Below are positions 35,520 through 44,299 of a DNA stretch of 64,000 nucleotides, piece after piece (position 1 is the first letter of the stretch; each line of letters begins with the position of its first letter). A model generated the notes under the pieces. The model saw nothing but the letters and a program-made list of their open reading frames with translations. It had not been told where the DNA came from and made no database searches. The position numbers and the translations under genes were made by a program. This DNA is from Myxococcus qinghaiensis (GTDB lineage Bacteria; Myxococcota; Myxococcia; Myxococcales; Myxococcaceae): assembly GCF_024198215.1 (NCBI RefSeq), contig NZ_JAKCFA010000009.1:248001-312000 (forward strand), written 5' to 3'.

Positions 35520-36497
35520 ATGCACCACACACCAGCCTCGCCGTCGCGTCGTCACACCAGCACCCACCCGTCTCGGGCTCGGGGATGGATGGTGGGGCTC
35601 CTGAGCCTGGCGCTCGGAGCGGGGGCCTGTGGAGTGGAAGTGGAACCGGTGGGGGAGGAGCTGGGGCACCTGCGCCACAGTCAGGTCACCACGAATGGCC
35701 TCTCGACGAATGGCCTCTCGACGAATGGCCTGTCCACGAATGGCCTCTCGACGAATGGCCTTTCAACGAATGGCCTTTCAACGAATGGCCTCTCAACGAA
35801 TGGCTTCACGACGTGGTTCACCCAGGACCCGGTGAATGCGGACGCGGTGATGTCCTACGTGGTGACGTGCGCGGTGCAGCCGGGGGTCGCCCGCATGTTC
35901 ACCAATCCGGTGACGGGAATCACGCACATGTGGCTCGGGGCGCTGGGGCTGGCGCCGGGCTGGGCATCGGGGCTGCCGGCGACGGAGGCGGAGCAGCAGG
36001 TGGTCTCCGCCTGCCTCGCGGCGCATGCGAACAAGTACGGCCTGCACGTGCCCATCTCCGTGCTGGGCCTCACCACGTCGAGCTCGGACGCGCCCATTCC
36101 GTACACGTCGCAGGAGCTGGCGACCTACGGCGAGCAGGAGGCGTGCTACTTCGGCAACCTGTTCGACGGCACCGGCGTCTTCGCGGCCAATGACCAGGCC
36201 TACCTGTCCGCGGACAAGAGCACCCCGCGCACGTGTGGACTGGCGTCGGGCACGGAGCAGGCCTGCCCGCCCATCACCCACGTGGGCATGTGCGCCACGT
36301 ATTGCCAGGGCAGCACCGCGTCCTCGCCCTACTACACGAGCTGCACGTACAACGGGAGGCCGTACCGCCCCATCACCGCGCGCATCCGCCCGCAGGAAAT
36401 CTATCGCTGCGGCGACGGCACCTGCCAGTTCACCGAGCGCTGCGGCACGGGCACCACCGCGCTGAGCTGCCGCGCGGACTGCGGCGCCTGCCCCTGA
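35520..36497 (+). CDS. Probable lipoprotein with eight TNGLS repeats
   Basis: A 325-residue exported protein of unknown function. A 22-residue basic, Pro-rich N-terminus leads into a hydrophobic signal (WMVGLLSLALGAGACG) with a plausible lipobox Cys. After 20 residues comes a run of eight pentapeptides (TNGLS, last unit degenerate), then a domain with many paired Cys (VTCAV, VSACLAA, QEACYFG, RTCGL, MCATYCQG, YTSCTYNG, RCGDGTCQF) that suggests an extracytoplasmic disulfide-rich fold. ATG 35520 follows GGGGGAAAAGC. The repeat is made of 15-bp units, so copy changes would keep frame. No neighbour suggests a pathway. Confidence 0.8.
   Translation: MHHTPASPSRRHTSTHPSRARGWMVGLLSLALGAGACGVEVEPVGEELGHLRHSQVTTNGLSTNGLSTNGLSTNGLSTNGLSTNGLSTNGLSTNGFTTWFTQDPVNADAVMSYVVTCAVQPGVARMFTNPVTGITHMWLGALGLAPGWASGLPATEAEQQVVSACLAAHANKYGLHVPISVLGLTTSSSDAPIPYTSQELATYGEQEACYFGNLFDGTGVFAANDQAYLSADKSTPRTCGLASGTEQACPPITHVGMCATYCQGSTASSPYYTSCTYNGRPYRPITARIRPQEIYRCGDGTCQFTERCGTGTTALSCRADCGACP
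35691..35810 (+). repeat. Eight tandem 15-bp repeats (TNGLS codons)
   Basis: Units of the form ACGAATGGCCTCTCG, eight in a row from 35691, with small changes in the third to eighth copies. They encode Thr-Asn-Gly-Leu-Ser. The near-identity at DNA level suggests recent expansion by slippage or recombination. Confidence 0.95.
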
Positions 36498-36634
36498 GGG
36501 CGAGGCGTTCGTCTTTCGCGACACAGTCCGCGCCGGTGCGTTGGGTCCGTGAGGGCCCCCGCCGGTGGGGACGTCCCCCTGGGTGGTGCTAGTCTTTCCC
36601 CATTCCCGAGGTTGGGCCGGACACGGGAGGTCGC

Positions 36635-37897
36635 ATGAACGGTCTTCACTTCCTGGATGCCCCCGAGGGCACCGACATCGCCGGTTACACGGTGGAGGGA
36701 CTGCTGGGCGCGGGAGGCTGTGGCGTGGTGTACCGCGCCACGCGCGACGGCCAGTCCGTGGCGCTCAAGCTCCAGTCACTGGTGCAACTGGGTGGCTGGG
36801 CCCAGCGCGAGGTCGCCATCCTGACGCGGCTGGCCCACCGCAACGTGGTGGGCTTCCGCGACGGCGGCCTGTTCCCTCCGGAGGCGCCCGAGTGGCTCTA
36901 TCTGGCGATGGAGTACGTGCACGGGCGCCCGCTGGCCCAGTGGGTGGAGGAGGAGAACCCCGGCGCGCGGCGGGCGGCGCGGCTGGCGCTGGGCATGGCG
37001 CGCGGGCTGGAGGCCGCGCATGCCGCGGACGTGCTCCACCGCGACATCAAGGAAGCCAACGTGGTGGTGCGCGAGGAGGACGGCACGCCGGTGCTGATGG
37101 ACTTCGGCGTGGGTGTCTATTCCGGAGCGCCCCGGCTGCCGCGCGGGGTGCTGCCCCCAGGGACGCCGCGCTACCGCAGCCCGGAGGCCCTGGCCTTCCG
37201 CCACGAGCGCCGCGCGGGCGTGTACCCGGCCACCGTGGCGGATGACCTGTACGCGCTCGGCGTCGTCCTCTACTGGATGCTCACCGCGCGCTACCCGTTC
37301 GAGAACGTGGAGACGCCCGAAGGCGAGGTGGCCGTCATCCACCACCCTCCGGTAACGCCCGCCCTGCTCAACCCCCGGGTGCCGTGGGCGCTCAGCGAGC
37401 TGTGTCTGCGGCTGCTCGCCAAGCAGCCCTGGCGTCGAGGCACCGCGAGCACCTGGTGCGCGGAGCTGGAGACGGCGCTCGCCAGCGCGGACGCGGCGTG
37501 GGACGTGCCCTTGTTCCCGGACGCGGCGGACGTGCGGGTGGACGCGCAGGGCGGCCCGCGCCCCCCGTCACGCGGGCGGCGCTCGACGGGCTCCGGGATG
37601 CTGCCCGCGATTCAGGCCATCTCCAGTCCCGCCGAAGCACCCGGACTCGTCGTCCGGGCCCGGCCGGTGACGCGGGAGGCTCGCGCCATCGAGTTACCGC
37701 GCGCCCTGCTGGCCCTGGGGGTGGGGGTGTGTCTGGTGGGTGGCGTGTGGTGGATGCGGCGCTGGCCACCTCCCCTGCTCGCGCTGACGTTGAGCAGCCG
37801 CGCGCCCACGCCGGAGCACGGCGACGCGGAGCCTCACCCTCGAGGCCCCCTTATGCCCACACCGCGTCCCACTCCCGGCTCCTCGCCGGCGCGGTGA
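36635..37897 (+). CDS. Membrane-anchored Ser/Thr protein kinase
   Basis: A 420-residue kinase with catalytic domain at residues about 18-290: GAGGCGVVYRA, VALKLQS, VLHRDIKEANVVV, LMDFGVGVYSG, GTPRYRSPEAL. A Pro/Arg-rich linker precedes one transmembrane helix (LLALGVGVCLVGGVWWM, about residues 355-372) and a short Pro-rich external tail with no recognisable sensor domain. ATG 36635 lies 12 nt after a GGAGG-like element. It stands alone, 138 bp after the TNGLS-repeat gene. Substrate and signal unknown. Confidence 0.92.
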   Translation: MNGLHFLDAPEGTDIAGYTVEGLLGAGGCGVVYRATRDGQSVALKLQSLVQLGGWAQREVAILTRLAHRNVVGFRDGGLFPPEAPEWLYLAMEYVHGRPLAQWVEEENPGARRAARLALGMARGLEAAHAADVLHRDIKEANVVVREEDGTPVLMDFGVGVYSGAPRLPRGVLPPGTPRYRSPEALAFRHERRAGVYPATVADDLYALGVVLYWMLTARYPFENVETPEGEVAVIHHPPVTPALLNPRVPWALSELCLRLLAKQPWRRGTASTWCAELETALASADAAWDVPLFPDAADVRVDAQGGPRPPSRGRRSTGSGMLPAIQAISSPAEAPGLVVRARPVTREARAIELPRALLALGVGVCLVGGVWWMRRWPPPLLALTLSSRAPTPEHGDAEPHPRGPLMPTPRPTPGSSPAR

Positions 37898-38103
37898 CGT
37901 GTGTGGGCTGACCTTCCAGTCGCCAACGCTGTCAGCGCCGCTTCGGAGCGCTGGCGTCGACTACCCGTCTGGACAGACACGCACCCTCGCGCGAGCCGAC
38001 ATCGGCTCCTTGCCGGACACGTCCCGGCGGTGTTGACTGGGAAGGTCCGCCCCGCCCCCGCGAAGTGCTCGGGACGGACACCTGACGCCGAGATTGCGAC
38101 GTG

Positions 38104-39105
38104 ATGACGCTACGAGCCAGGGTCCTGTTGATGTCGGCGGTGGCGCAGCGGCGCGGCACGCTGCGGCGCGCCTTCCAGGCTCGTGCGGGATTTTCACAAG
38201 CAGCGGAGGGCCCGGGGTTGGACGTCGCCCGCGAGGCCGGCGAGGCGGGCAGGCGGCTGGAGGAGACGGTGCGCGAGCGGACCGCGGAGCTGGAGGCCGC
38301 CAACGCGAAGCTGTCCCGCAGCCTGGAGCAGCTCCACGCCACCCAGGCCCAGCTGCTCTTCGCGGACCGGCTGATTGCGTTGGGGCGCATCGCCGCGGGC
38401 GTGGGGCACGAAATCAACAACCCCCTCGCCTTCATCCTCAGCAACCTGGAGTACATCCACCAGGAGCTCCAGCAGAAGGAGCAGCTCCCCGAGCGCGAGC
38501 GCCAGGAGGTGCTGGAGGCGCTGGCGGAGACGCGCGACGGCGCGGAGCGCATCCGCCTCATCGTGCGCGACTTGCAGACGCTGTCGCGCTCCGAGGACGT
38601 GGGCAGCGGGCCCTCGGACGTGGGCGCGGTGGTGCGCACGGCGGCGAAGATGGCCATGCACGAGCTGCGGCACCGCGCGCGGCTCATCGTCGAGTGCGAC
38701 GGCGTGCCGCCCGTGCAGGGCAATGGCTCGCGGCTGGGTCAGGTGTTCCTCAACCTCCTGCTCAACGCGGCGCAGGCGATTGTGCCCGGCCAGGTGGAGC
38801 TGAACGAGGTGCGCGTCGTCGCGCGCGAGGCGATGGCCGGCCGCGTCGTCTCGGTGGAGGTGCGCGACACCGGCTGCGGCATCTCCCCCGAGCACCGCGA
38901 GCGCATCTTCGACCCGTTCTTCACCACCAAGCCGTTGGGCGTGGGCACCGGCCTGGGCCTGGCGGTGTGCCATGGCATCGTCACGTCCCTGGGCGGCACG
39001 CTGACGGTGGAGAGCGCGCCAGGGCAAGGCAGCATCTTCCGCGTCACCCTGCCCGTGGCCGGCGCCTTCGCCCAGCCCCCGCGACAACTGGACGCGGTGG
39101 TTTGA
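38104..39105 (+). CDS. Soluble sensor histidine kinase
   Basis: A 333-residue cytoplasmic kinase. A predicted coiled coil (LEETVRERTAELEAANAKLSRSLEQL, residues about 55-85) leads to the phosphoacceptor His102 in GVGHEINNPLAF, then an ATPase domain with NLLLNAAQAI, DTGCGIS, FDPFFTTKPLGVGTGLGLAV. There is no sensory or membrane domain, so it probably depends on a partner for input. GTG 38101 is an alternative start one codon earlier. Its last 62 bp overlap the convergent cysteine dioxygenase gene. No response regulator is adjacent. Confidence 0.9.
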   Translation: MTLRARVLLMSAVAQRRGTLRRAFQARAGFSQAAEGPGLDVAREAGEAGRRLEETVRERTAELEAANAKLSRSLEQLHATQAQLLFADRLIALGRIAAGVGHEINNPLAFILSNLEYIHQELQQKEQLPERERQEVLEALAETRDGAERIRLIVRDLQTLSRSEDVGSGPSDVGAVVRTAAKMAMHELRHRARLIVECDGVPPVQGNGSRLGQVFLNLLLNAAQAIVPGQVELNEVRVVAREAMAGRVVSVEVRDTGCGISPEHRERIFDPFFTTKPLGVGTGLGLAVCHGIVTSLGGTLTVESAPGQGSIFRVTLPVAGAFAQPPRQLDAVV

Positions 39106-39619
39106 GCGACACCACCTGGTCGTCATAGGGCGTCATGCCCTCCATCGGCGGCGCGTAGAGGTGCAGCGACACGGCGCCGCGACGCGTCGTATTCAGGACG
39201 CGGTGGATGGTGTCCGGCTCCTCGAGCATCAAGTCCCCTTCCTGCGCGCGCACGGACAGCTCGGGCAGCAGCCTGTCGCCCGCCCACGCGTAGCGCGTCT
39301 CCCTCACCGCGCCGCGCACCAGCAGGGACACTCCGGACGAGCCGCCGTGGTCATGGACGAGGGAGCCCTGACCCGGCCCCCAGCACACCAGCAGCAGCTC
39401 ACACGCCTCCGTCTTCGCCAGCGTCCTGCGCACGTAGCGCGACTCGTCGAACTGGATGAGTGACTCCAACAGCCCCCAGTCAGGCCGGCTGTCGCGGAGC
39501 CGGTCCACCAGCCACGACAGCGAGGGGATGGACTCCCTGCGCTCTGGCAGCGGCCAGCCGAGCAGGCTTCTCATGTCCGGGACTTCTCCGTCCCAGTCTT
39601 CCTTGGGGCGCTCTCGCAT
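39044..39619 (-). CDS. Cysteine dioxygenase type I
   Basis: A 191-residue cupin. The iron-binding pattern is visible as VHDHGGSSG (two His) and IHRVLN (third His), with SLHLYAPPM near the C-terminus. Cysteine dioxygenase oxidises L-cysteine to cysteine sulfinate. ATG 39619 starts MRERPKEDWD; an earlier Met at 39694 adds 25 residues without homology. The final 20 residues, basic and Pro-rich, are encoded opposite the kinase gene. A COG4529 flavoprotein starts 125 bp away divergently, a pairing seen in other bacteria. Substrate by family only. Confidence 0.87.
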   Translation of the reverse strand: MRERPKEDWDGEVPDMRSLLGWPLPERRESIPSLSWLVDRLRDSRPDWGLLESLIQFDESRYVRRTLAKTEACELLLVCWGPGQGSLVHDHGGSSGVSLLVRGAVRETRYAWAGDRLLPELSVRAQEGDLMLEEPDTIHRVLNTTRRGAVSLHLYAPPMEGMTPYDDQVVSLKPPRPVVAGAGRRRRPRAG

Positions 39620-39743
39620 GGATCTCCCGGGATGTGCGTGGGAGTGTGGACACGGCCTGGGACCCTGGCCAGGGGTTGTCATTCGATTGTCCACGCTCGT
39701 GCGCTGGGATGCCGTGGGACAAGGGCGGACATAGGATTGCGGC

Positions 39744-41222
39744 GTGCGAGTTCAGAGCAGTCCCTGGGACGTGGCCGTGGTGGGGGGAGGGGCCAGTGGA
39801 ACGCTGTTGGCCATCCACCTCTTGAGGCAGGCCCGCGCCCCCTTCCGAATCCTCCTGGTGGAACGAGGCGGGCAGGTGGGCCAGGGGCTCGCCTACTCGA
39901 CGCGCAGCCAGCGTCACCTGCTCAACGTCCCGGCCGCGCGGATGGGCGCCTTCGCGGAGGAGCCCGAGCACTTCCTGCGCTGGCTGCGTCAGGAGACGCC
40001 CGACACGGAGGGCGGAGACTTCGTCCCCCGGCTGCGCTACGGCCAGTACCTGGACGCCGTGTTGGAGGAGTCCATCGCCCGCGCGCCCCAGGGTGTCCAG
40101 TTGGAGACGCTGTCGGGCGAGGTGACGTCGGCGCGCGAGCATGGCGGGCTGGTGACGCTGACGACCCGAGGCGGCGTGGAGCTCGTCGCGCGAGCGGTGG
40201 TGCTGGCGCTGGGCAACGCGAACCCCGCGGACCTGCGCGTGGAGGATGGCGGGCTGTACACAAGCCCGCGCTACCACCGCTCGCCGTGGGCGCCGGGCGC
40301 GCTGGACGGCATTGGCGCGGACGACACGGTGCTGCTCATCGGCACGGGGCTCACCATGGTGGATGCGGTGCTGTCGCTGGAGGAGCGCGGCCACCGGGGA
40401 GCGCTGCACGCGCTGTCGCGCCATGGACTCCTGCCACACCGCCACCCGCGCACCGTCCTCCAGGGCACCTATGCCTCGCCCGGCATCCGCGACGTGCTGC
40501 GCGCGCTGCGCGACCACGGCCTGCGCGCCCCGGAGCAGGCCCATCCCATCCCCGTGCGGGTGCGCGCGCTGTTGCGCGTGCTGCGCCACGAGGTGAGACG
40601 CGCGACGGACGCCGGGGCGAGCTGGCGCTCGGTGGTGGACGCGCTGCGGCCGGTGACGGTGCCGCTGTGGCAGCGGCTGGACTCCGGAGAGCGCCGGCGC
40701 TTCCTGCGGCACCTGCGCGCCTACTGGGACGTGCACCGCCACCGCATGGCACCCGACGTGGCGGACGGCCTGGAGCGGCTGAGGACCCAGGGCCGGCTGA
40801 GGCTGCACGCGGCCCGCGTGCGGAGCTTCCATCTGGATGACGCGGACGCGGTGCGGGTGCGCGTGCGGCGCCGGGGCGAGCGGCGCGAGGAGGACCTCCA
40901 GGTCCACCACGTGGTCAACTGCACGGGCCCGGAGGGCGACGTCACCCGCCATGGCCATCCGCTGCTGCATCGGCTCGCGGAGGAAGGCCGGGCGCGTCCG
41001 GACGCCCTCGGCCTGGGCCTGGACACCGACGGCCACGGGGCGCTGCTGGACGCGCGCGGGCATGCCGGGGGGCGCCTGTTCACCTTGGGCCCCCTGCGGC
41101 GCGGCGAGCTGTGGGAGACGACGGCCGTCCCGGAGATTCGCGCCCAGGCTCGCGCCCTGTCCGAGCACCTGCTCAAGCGGCTGGGACGCGGCTTCGTCGC
41201 CCCCCGGCGCAGCGCCGGCTGA
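39744..41222 (+). CDS. COG4529-type FAD/NAD(P)-binding protein
   Basis: A 492-residue flavoprotein of the YdhS-like family. The N-terminal FAD-binding motif is VAVVGGGASGTLLAIHLL; QGLAYSTRSQRHLLNVPAARMGAF and FLRWLR follow, and a second nucleotide-binding segment lies at VLLIGTGLTMVDAVLSL (about residue 200). HHVVNCTGPEGD is in the C-terminal part. The reaction is unknown. Start GTG 39744 suits the FAD motif. It is divergent from cysteine dioxygenase, which suggests sulfur or redox metabolism of cysteine, though that is only inference. Confidence 0.87.
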   Translation: MRVQSSPWDVAVVGGGASGTLLAIHLLRQARAPFRILLVERGGQVGQGLAYSTRSQRHLLNVPAARMGAFAEEPEHFLRWLRQETPDTEGGDFVPRLRYGQYLDAVLEESIARAPQGVQLETLSGEVTSAREHGGLVTLTTRGGVELVARAVVLALGNANPADLRVEDGGLYTSPRYHRSPWAPGALDGIGADDTVLLIGTGLTMVDAVLSLEERGHRGALHALSRHGLLPHRHPRTVLQGTYASPGIRDVLRALRDHGLRAPEQAHPIPVRVRALLRVLRHEVRRATDAGASWRSVVDALRPVTVPLWQRLDSGERRRFLRHLRAYWDVHRHRMAPDVADGLERLRTQGRLRLHAARVRSFHLDDADAVRVRVRRRGERREEDLQVHHVVNCTGPEGDVTRHGHPLLHRLAEEGRARPDALGLGLDTDGHGALLDARGHAGGRLFTLGPLRRGELWETTAVPEIRAQARALSEHLLKRLGRGFVAPRRSAG

Positions 41223-41315
41223 GACTAGACTGGCGGAGGAGCCTGTCCACGGAAGAGTGGAAACCCCTGGAGCCGGGGTTTCGTGCGAGGCTTCCGGCCG
41301 CCGGGCTTCCCCCTC

Positions 41316-42635
41316 ATGACTTCCCATCGCGCTCTCATCCCCGTGGCAGGAGGCATGCTCGCCCTCCTCCTCGTCTGCGCGGGCAGCCTGGCCTACCTGC
41401 AGCTGCGCACGGGGCCGCTGGAGCAGCGACTGGTGCGCGAGGTGAATGAGCTGGCGCAGGCGCGGTACGCGCGGCCCTCGCACGTGCAGCCCCCGAGCCC
41501 GGGCACCTTCGCCCGCCACCTGGAGCCGCTGCTGGAAGACGTGCTGCACCTGTATCAGGAGCGGCAGAAGTCGGGCACGGGGCCGGACTCGACGCTGGGG
41601 CAGCACTGCCGGGACGTGGCGGACGGGAAGCTGCCGACGTCGTCGTTGCCCTCGGCGTGCGGCGAGACGCTGGAGCGCGCGCGGCCCCTGCTGGAGCGGG
41701 TGCTGGCGGCGACACACGCGGAGTTCGGAGGGCTGCCGGAGCGGCTGGGCGTGCTCGCGCCCGTCACCCACGCGCGGGCGAACGGGAAGTTCGCGTTGAT
41801 GTACGTGGTGAACCTGGCCGCGCTGGACACGCGGCTGAAGCTCGCCCAGGGCCTGCCGCTGGCGGCGCTGGACACGTGCCTGGACGCGCTGGCGCTGAGC
41901 CGCGAGCTGGAGCTGGGCGGGGGCATGGAGGGACAGCTGCTCTCCGCGACGGGCCACGGCGTGCTCTACCGGCCGTGCGCGGACGCGCTGGACGCGGCGC
42001 CGACGGAGCGCAAGCGGCTGGCGATTGCCCAGCTGATGAAGCTGGCCGAGGGCTTCGCGCCCTTCTCCCTGTCGCTGCGCCACGAGTCCGCGCTGGTGCA
42101 GCTGGTCTACTTCCGGGGCCTCTTGTCCGACGAGGCCCTGGCCGCGCTGCCGCCGCACAGCGAGGACTGCGTGCCGCTGGAGCTGCGGGACGAGGAGGCC
42201 ATCGACGACGGCCCCCTGGGCTCGCGGCGCGCGTGGTGGACGCTGGTGGAGGGCTTCGACGCGCTGACGGCCGCGGCGGACCTGCCCACGCCGGCGCGCC
42301 GCAGGGCCTTCGCGCTGCTGGAGGCGAGCGAGGAGGAGGAGCGGCTGGGCTCCATCCACGGGCCGCACATCGCCACCTATGGCGAGTACGCGGAGCGGCT
42401 GGATTTGCGCAGGCTCCAGCATGACGCGCTCATCACCCTGGCGGAGGTGGACCTGGCGCGCGCCGAGCGGGGCCACTGGCCGGAGTCCCCTCCCCACCAC
42501 AAGGACTCCTCCTTCGTGCTGGAGACGCTGGGCCCGTCGGAGGCCCGCATCCAGCCCTGCGCTCGCGCGCACTCGGCCCAGGGCCTGCGCGTGACGGCGG
42601 ACGCCCCTCCCACCGCGCGCCGGCCGGAGCCCTGA
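41316..42635 (+). CDS. Membrane-anchored protein of unknown function
   Basis: A 439-residue protein that I do not recognise. A single hydrophobic helix (LIPVAGGMLALLLVCAGSLAYL, residues 6-27) places the remainder outside the cytoplasm. The body is helical, Leu/Ala-rich and contains five Cys (CRDVAD, SACGET, DTCLDA, YRPCAD, EDCVPLE). ATG 41316 is chosen since the helix follows directly; GTG 41283 would add 11 residues. Located 93 bp after the flavoprotein on the same strand. No motif suggests an enzyme. Confidence 0.7.
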   Translation: MTSHRALIPVAGGMLALLLVCAGSLAYLQLRTGPLEQRLVREVNELAQARYARPSHVQPPSPGTFARHLEPLLEDVLHLYQERQKSGTGPDSTLGQHCRDVADGKLPTSSLPSACGETLERARPLLERVLAATHAEFGGLPERLGVLAPVTHARANGKFALMYVVNLAALDTRLKLAQGLPLAALDTCLDALALSRELELGGGMEGQLLSATGHGVLYRPCADALDAAPTERKRLAIAQLMKLAEGFAPFSLSLRHESALVQLVYFRGLLSDEALAALPPHSEDCVPLELRDEEAIDDGPLGSRRAWWTLVEGFDALTAAADLPTPARRRAFALLEASEEEERLGSIHGPHIATYGEYAERLDLRRLQHDALITLAEVDLARAERGHWPESPPHHKDSSFVLETLGPSEARIQPCARAHSAQGLRVTADAPPTARRPEP

Positions 42636-42813
42636 GCGACGCACGCACGCCTCCCCTCCCCTCGGGCGGGTGTCGGCGGCCTGCTCGGGTGCCCTTCAGG
42701 GCCTACCTTCCTGCTGGACGCCGTCGCAGCCTCGGAGGGGGAATGGGCCTGCCGCACGCAAGGAGCCACTGCCGGGGCATGCCGCGGTGCGCCGGACGCC
42801 AGGGAGGGCCGCC

Positions 42814-44268
42814 ATGAGGGCGCGCCGCTTCGTCGCGGACCTCGACTCCTCGGCCGCCATGCTGCGCGCGCTCGCGGGCTTCCTGCACGGCCGTGACTTC
42901 CCCACGCTGGGCACGCACCGGCACACCCACTCCTTGTTCGAGACGCTCCTCCCGGTGGTCAACCGCCTCTCCGTGCCGCTGCGCGAGGCCGCCTATGTCC
43001 GCGGGGGACTGGCGGAGGCCCTCACGCCGGACGCGCTGACGCACTTCGACGCGGAGGCCGTGGCGCGCTGGGTGGTGGCCCGCTATCCACGCCGGCGCTA
43101 CCCGGCCGCCGTGGTGGGCGCCTCCAATGGCGCGCTGGTCCACCTGTGCGCGGCGCTGGGCATTCCGTGGCTGCCCCAGACGCAGCTGTTGTCCGTGCGC
43201 CATGACGGGCGCGTGCCCGTGGACGAGCCCTTGAAAGACTTGGACTTCGCCAGGGAGCCCGCGCGCCGCCTCCTGGAGTCCCATCCGGACCTCCAACTGC
43301 ACCACACGCACGACGCCAACCACGACCGGCTCCTGTTGCGAGGCCTGACGCACTTCCGGGTGAAGCGCCGCCGCCTGGGCACCGCCTATGTCCGCTTCCT
43401 GGAGGACGTGCTGGAGCCCGGCGCCACCCTCTTCGTGTCCGAGTGCGAGCTGCGCTGGCCCACGCTGCGGCAGGGCGAGCGGCACGTCTTCCAGCAGGGG
43501 GCGCTCGGCGGAGCGAGTCCGGACGAGTACTACCTGGGCGGCCCGCGCGTGGCGGCGTGGCTGAAGAGCCAGGGCTCACCCCATCCGCGCTGGCCCACGC
43601 CGCCGCCGGACAGCGACAGCCCGGAAGCGGAGTGGGGCTTCGAGCCCGCGCTGAGCGAGGACCTCCAGCGCCTGGCGCGCAAGCGGCGCTGGCGGCTGCG
43701 GCGCATCGTCTATCCGGAGCCGGAGGCGCTCAGCCCGCTGGTGGCGGACCTGTACCGGCACTGGTACCGCGACAGGCGCATGCCGCTGGGACAGCTGCTG
43801 GTGGAGTCCTCGATTCTGCTGGAGCCCTGGTGGGCGCTGCGCACCGGCGCGGTGCCCTTCTGGATGGTGCTCAACACGCGCCCTTCCGCGCGCGCGCTGG
43901 AGCACTACCTGGACGCGTCCGAGCCCTGGGACGCGCTGTTCCTCATGCTCTGCTCCCGGGGCGTGGACTCGCTGGGCCTGGCGCCGCTCCAGCGCTGGCG
44001 GGAGCTGCTCTCCCGCGGGCTGGACCGGGGAGAGCTGCTGGGCGTGGACGAGCGCGAGTACCCGCGCGACTTCGCCTCCGCCGTCCGCTACCACCCCGCG
44101 CTGAAGCGGGCACTCACCCCCCGCCACCCCATGCCGGAGCGGATGGGCCTGGAGCGACTGGACGCCTTCCTGCGCCAGCACGGGGACCGCTACGCGGTGC
44201 GCTGGCACGACACCGACACGCGCCCGCGCCACGTGAGCGCGGGCGTGTCGTCCTCGTGGATGCAGTGA
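42814..44268 (+). CDS. Protein of unknown function with Ser-hydrolase-like motif
   Basis: A 484-residue soluble protein without a recognised family. VVGASNGALVHLCAALG (about residue 100) has the shape of a nucleophile elbow (GxSxG), and DANHDRLLLRG and WYRDRRMPLGQLL are other ordered segments. There is no signal peptide or membrane helix. ATG 42814 is preceded by GGGAGGG. It lies 31 bp from the convergent oxalocrotonate decarboxylase gene. A hydrolase-type fold is only a guess. Confidence 0.7.
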   Translation: MRARRFVADLDSSAAMLRALAGFLHGRDFPTLGTHRHTHSLFETLLPVVNRLSVPLREAAYVRGGLAEALTPDALTHFDAEAVARWVVARYPRRRYPAAVVGASNGALVHLCAALGIPWLPQTQLLSVRHDGRVPVDEPLKDLDFAREPARRLLESHPDLQLHHTHDANHDRLLLRGLTHFRVKRRRLGTAYVRFLEDVLEPGATLFVSECELRWPTLRQGERHVFQQGALGGASPDEYYLGGPRVAAWLKSQGSPHPRWPTPPPDSDSPEAEWGFEPALSEDLQRLARKRRWRLRRIVYPEPEALSPLVADLYRHWYRDRRMPLGQLLVESSILLEPWWALRTGAVPFWMVLNTRPSARALEHYLDASEPWDALFLMLCSRGVDSLGLAPLQRWRELLSRGLDRGELLGVDEREYPRDFASAVRYHPALKRALTPRHPMPERMGLERLDAFLRQHGDRYAVRWHDTDTRPRHVSAGVSSSWMQ

Positions 44269-44299
44269 GGCGCACCGAGCAACCGAGGCAGAAGCGCGG

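Noticed and set aside
35691..35810. CRISPR array
   Set aside because: Units are contiguous with no spacers and encode an in-frame pentapeptide.
39480..42644. Very long minus-strand open frame opposite the flavoprotein and membrane protein
   Set aside because: Gln/His/Arg-rich nonsense without domains; a shadow of high-GC coding on the other strand. The same applies to 994-2772 and 46174-48819 on the minus strand.
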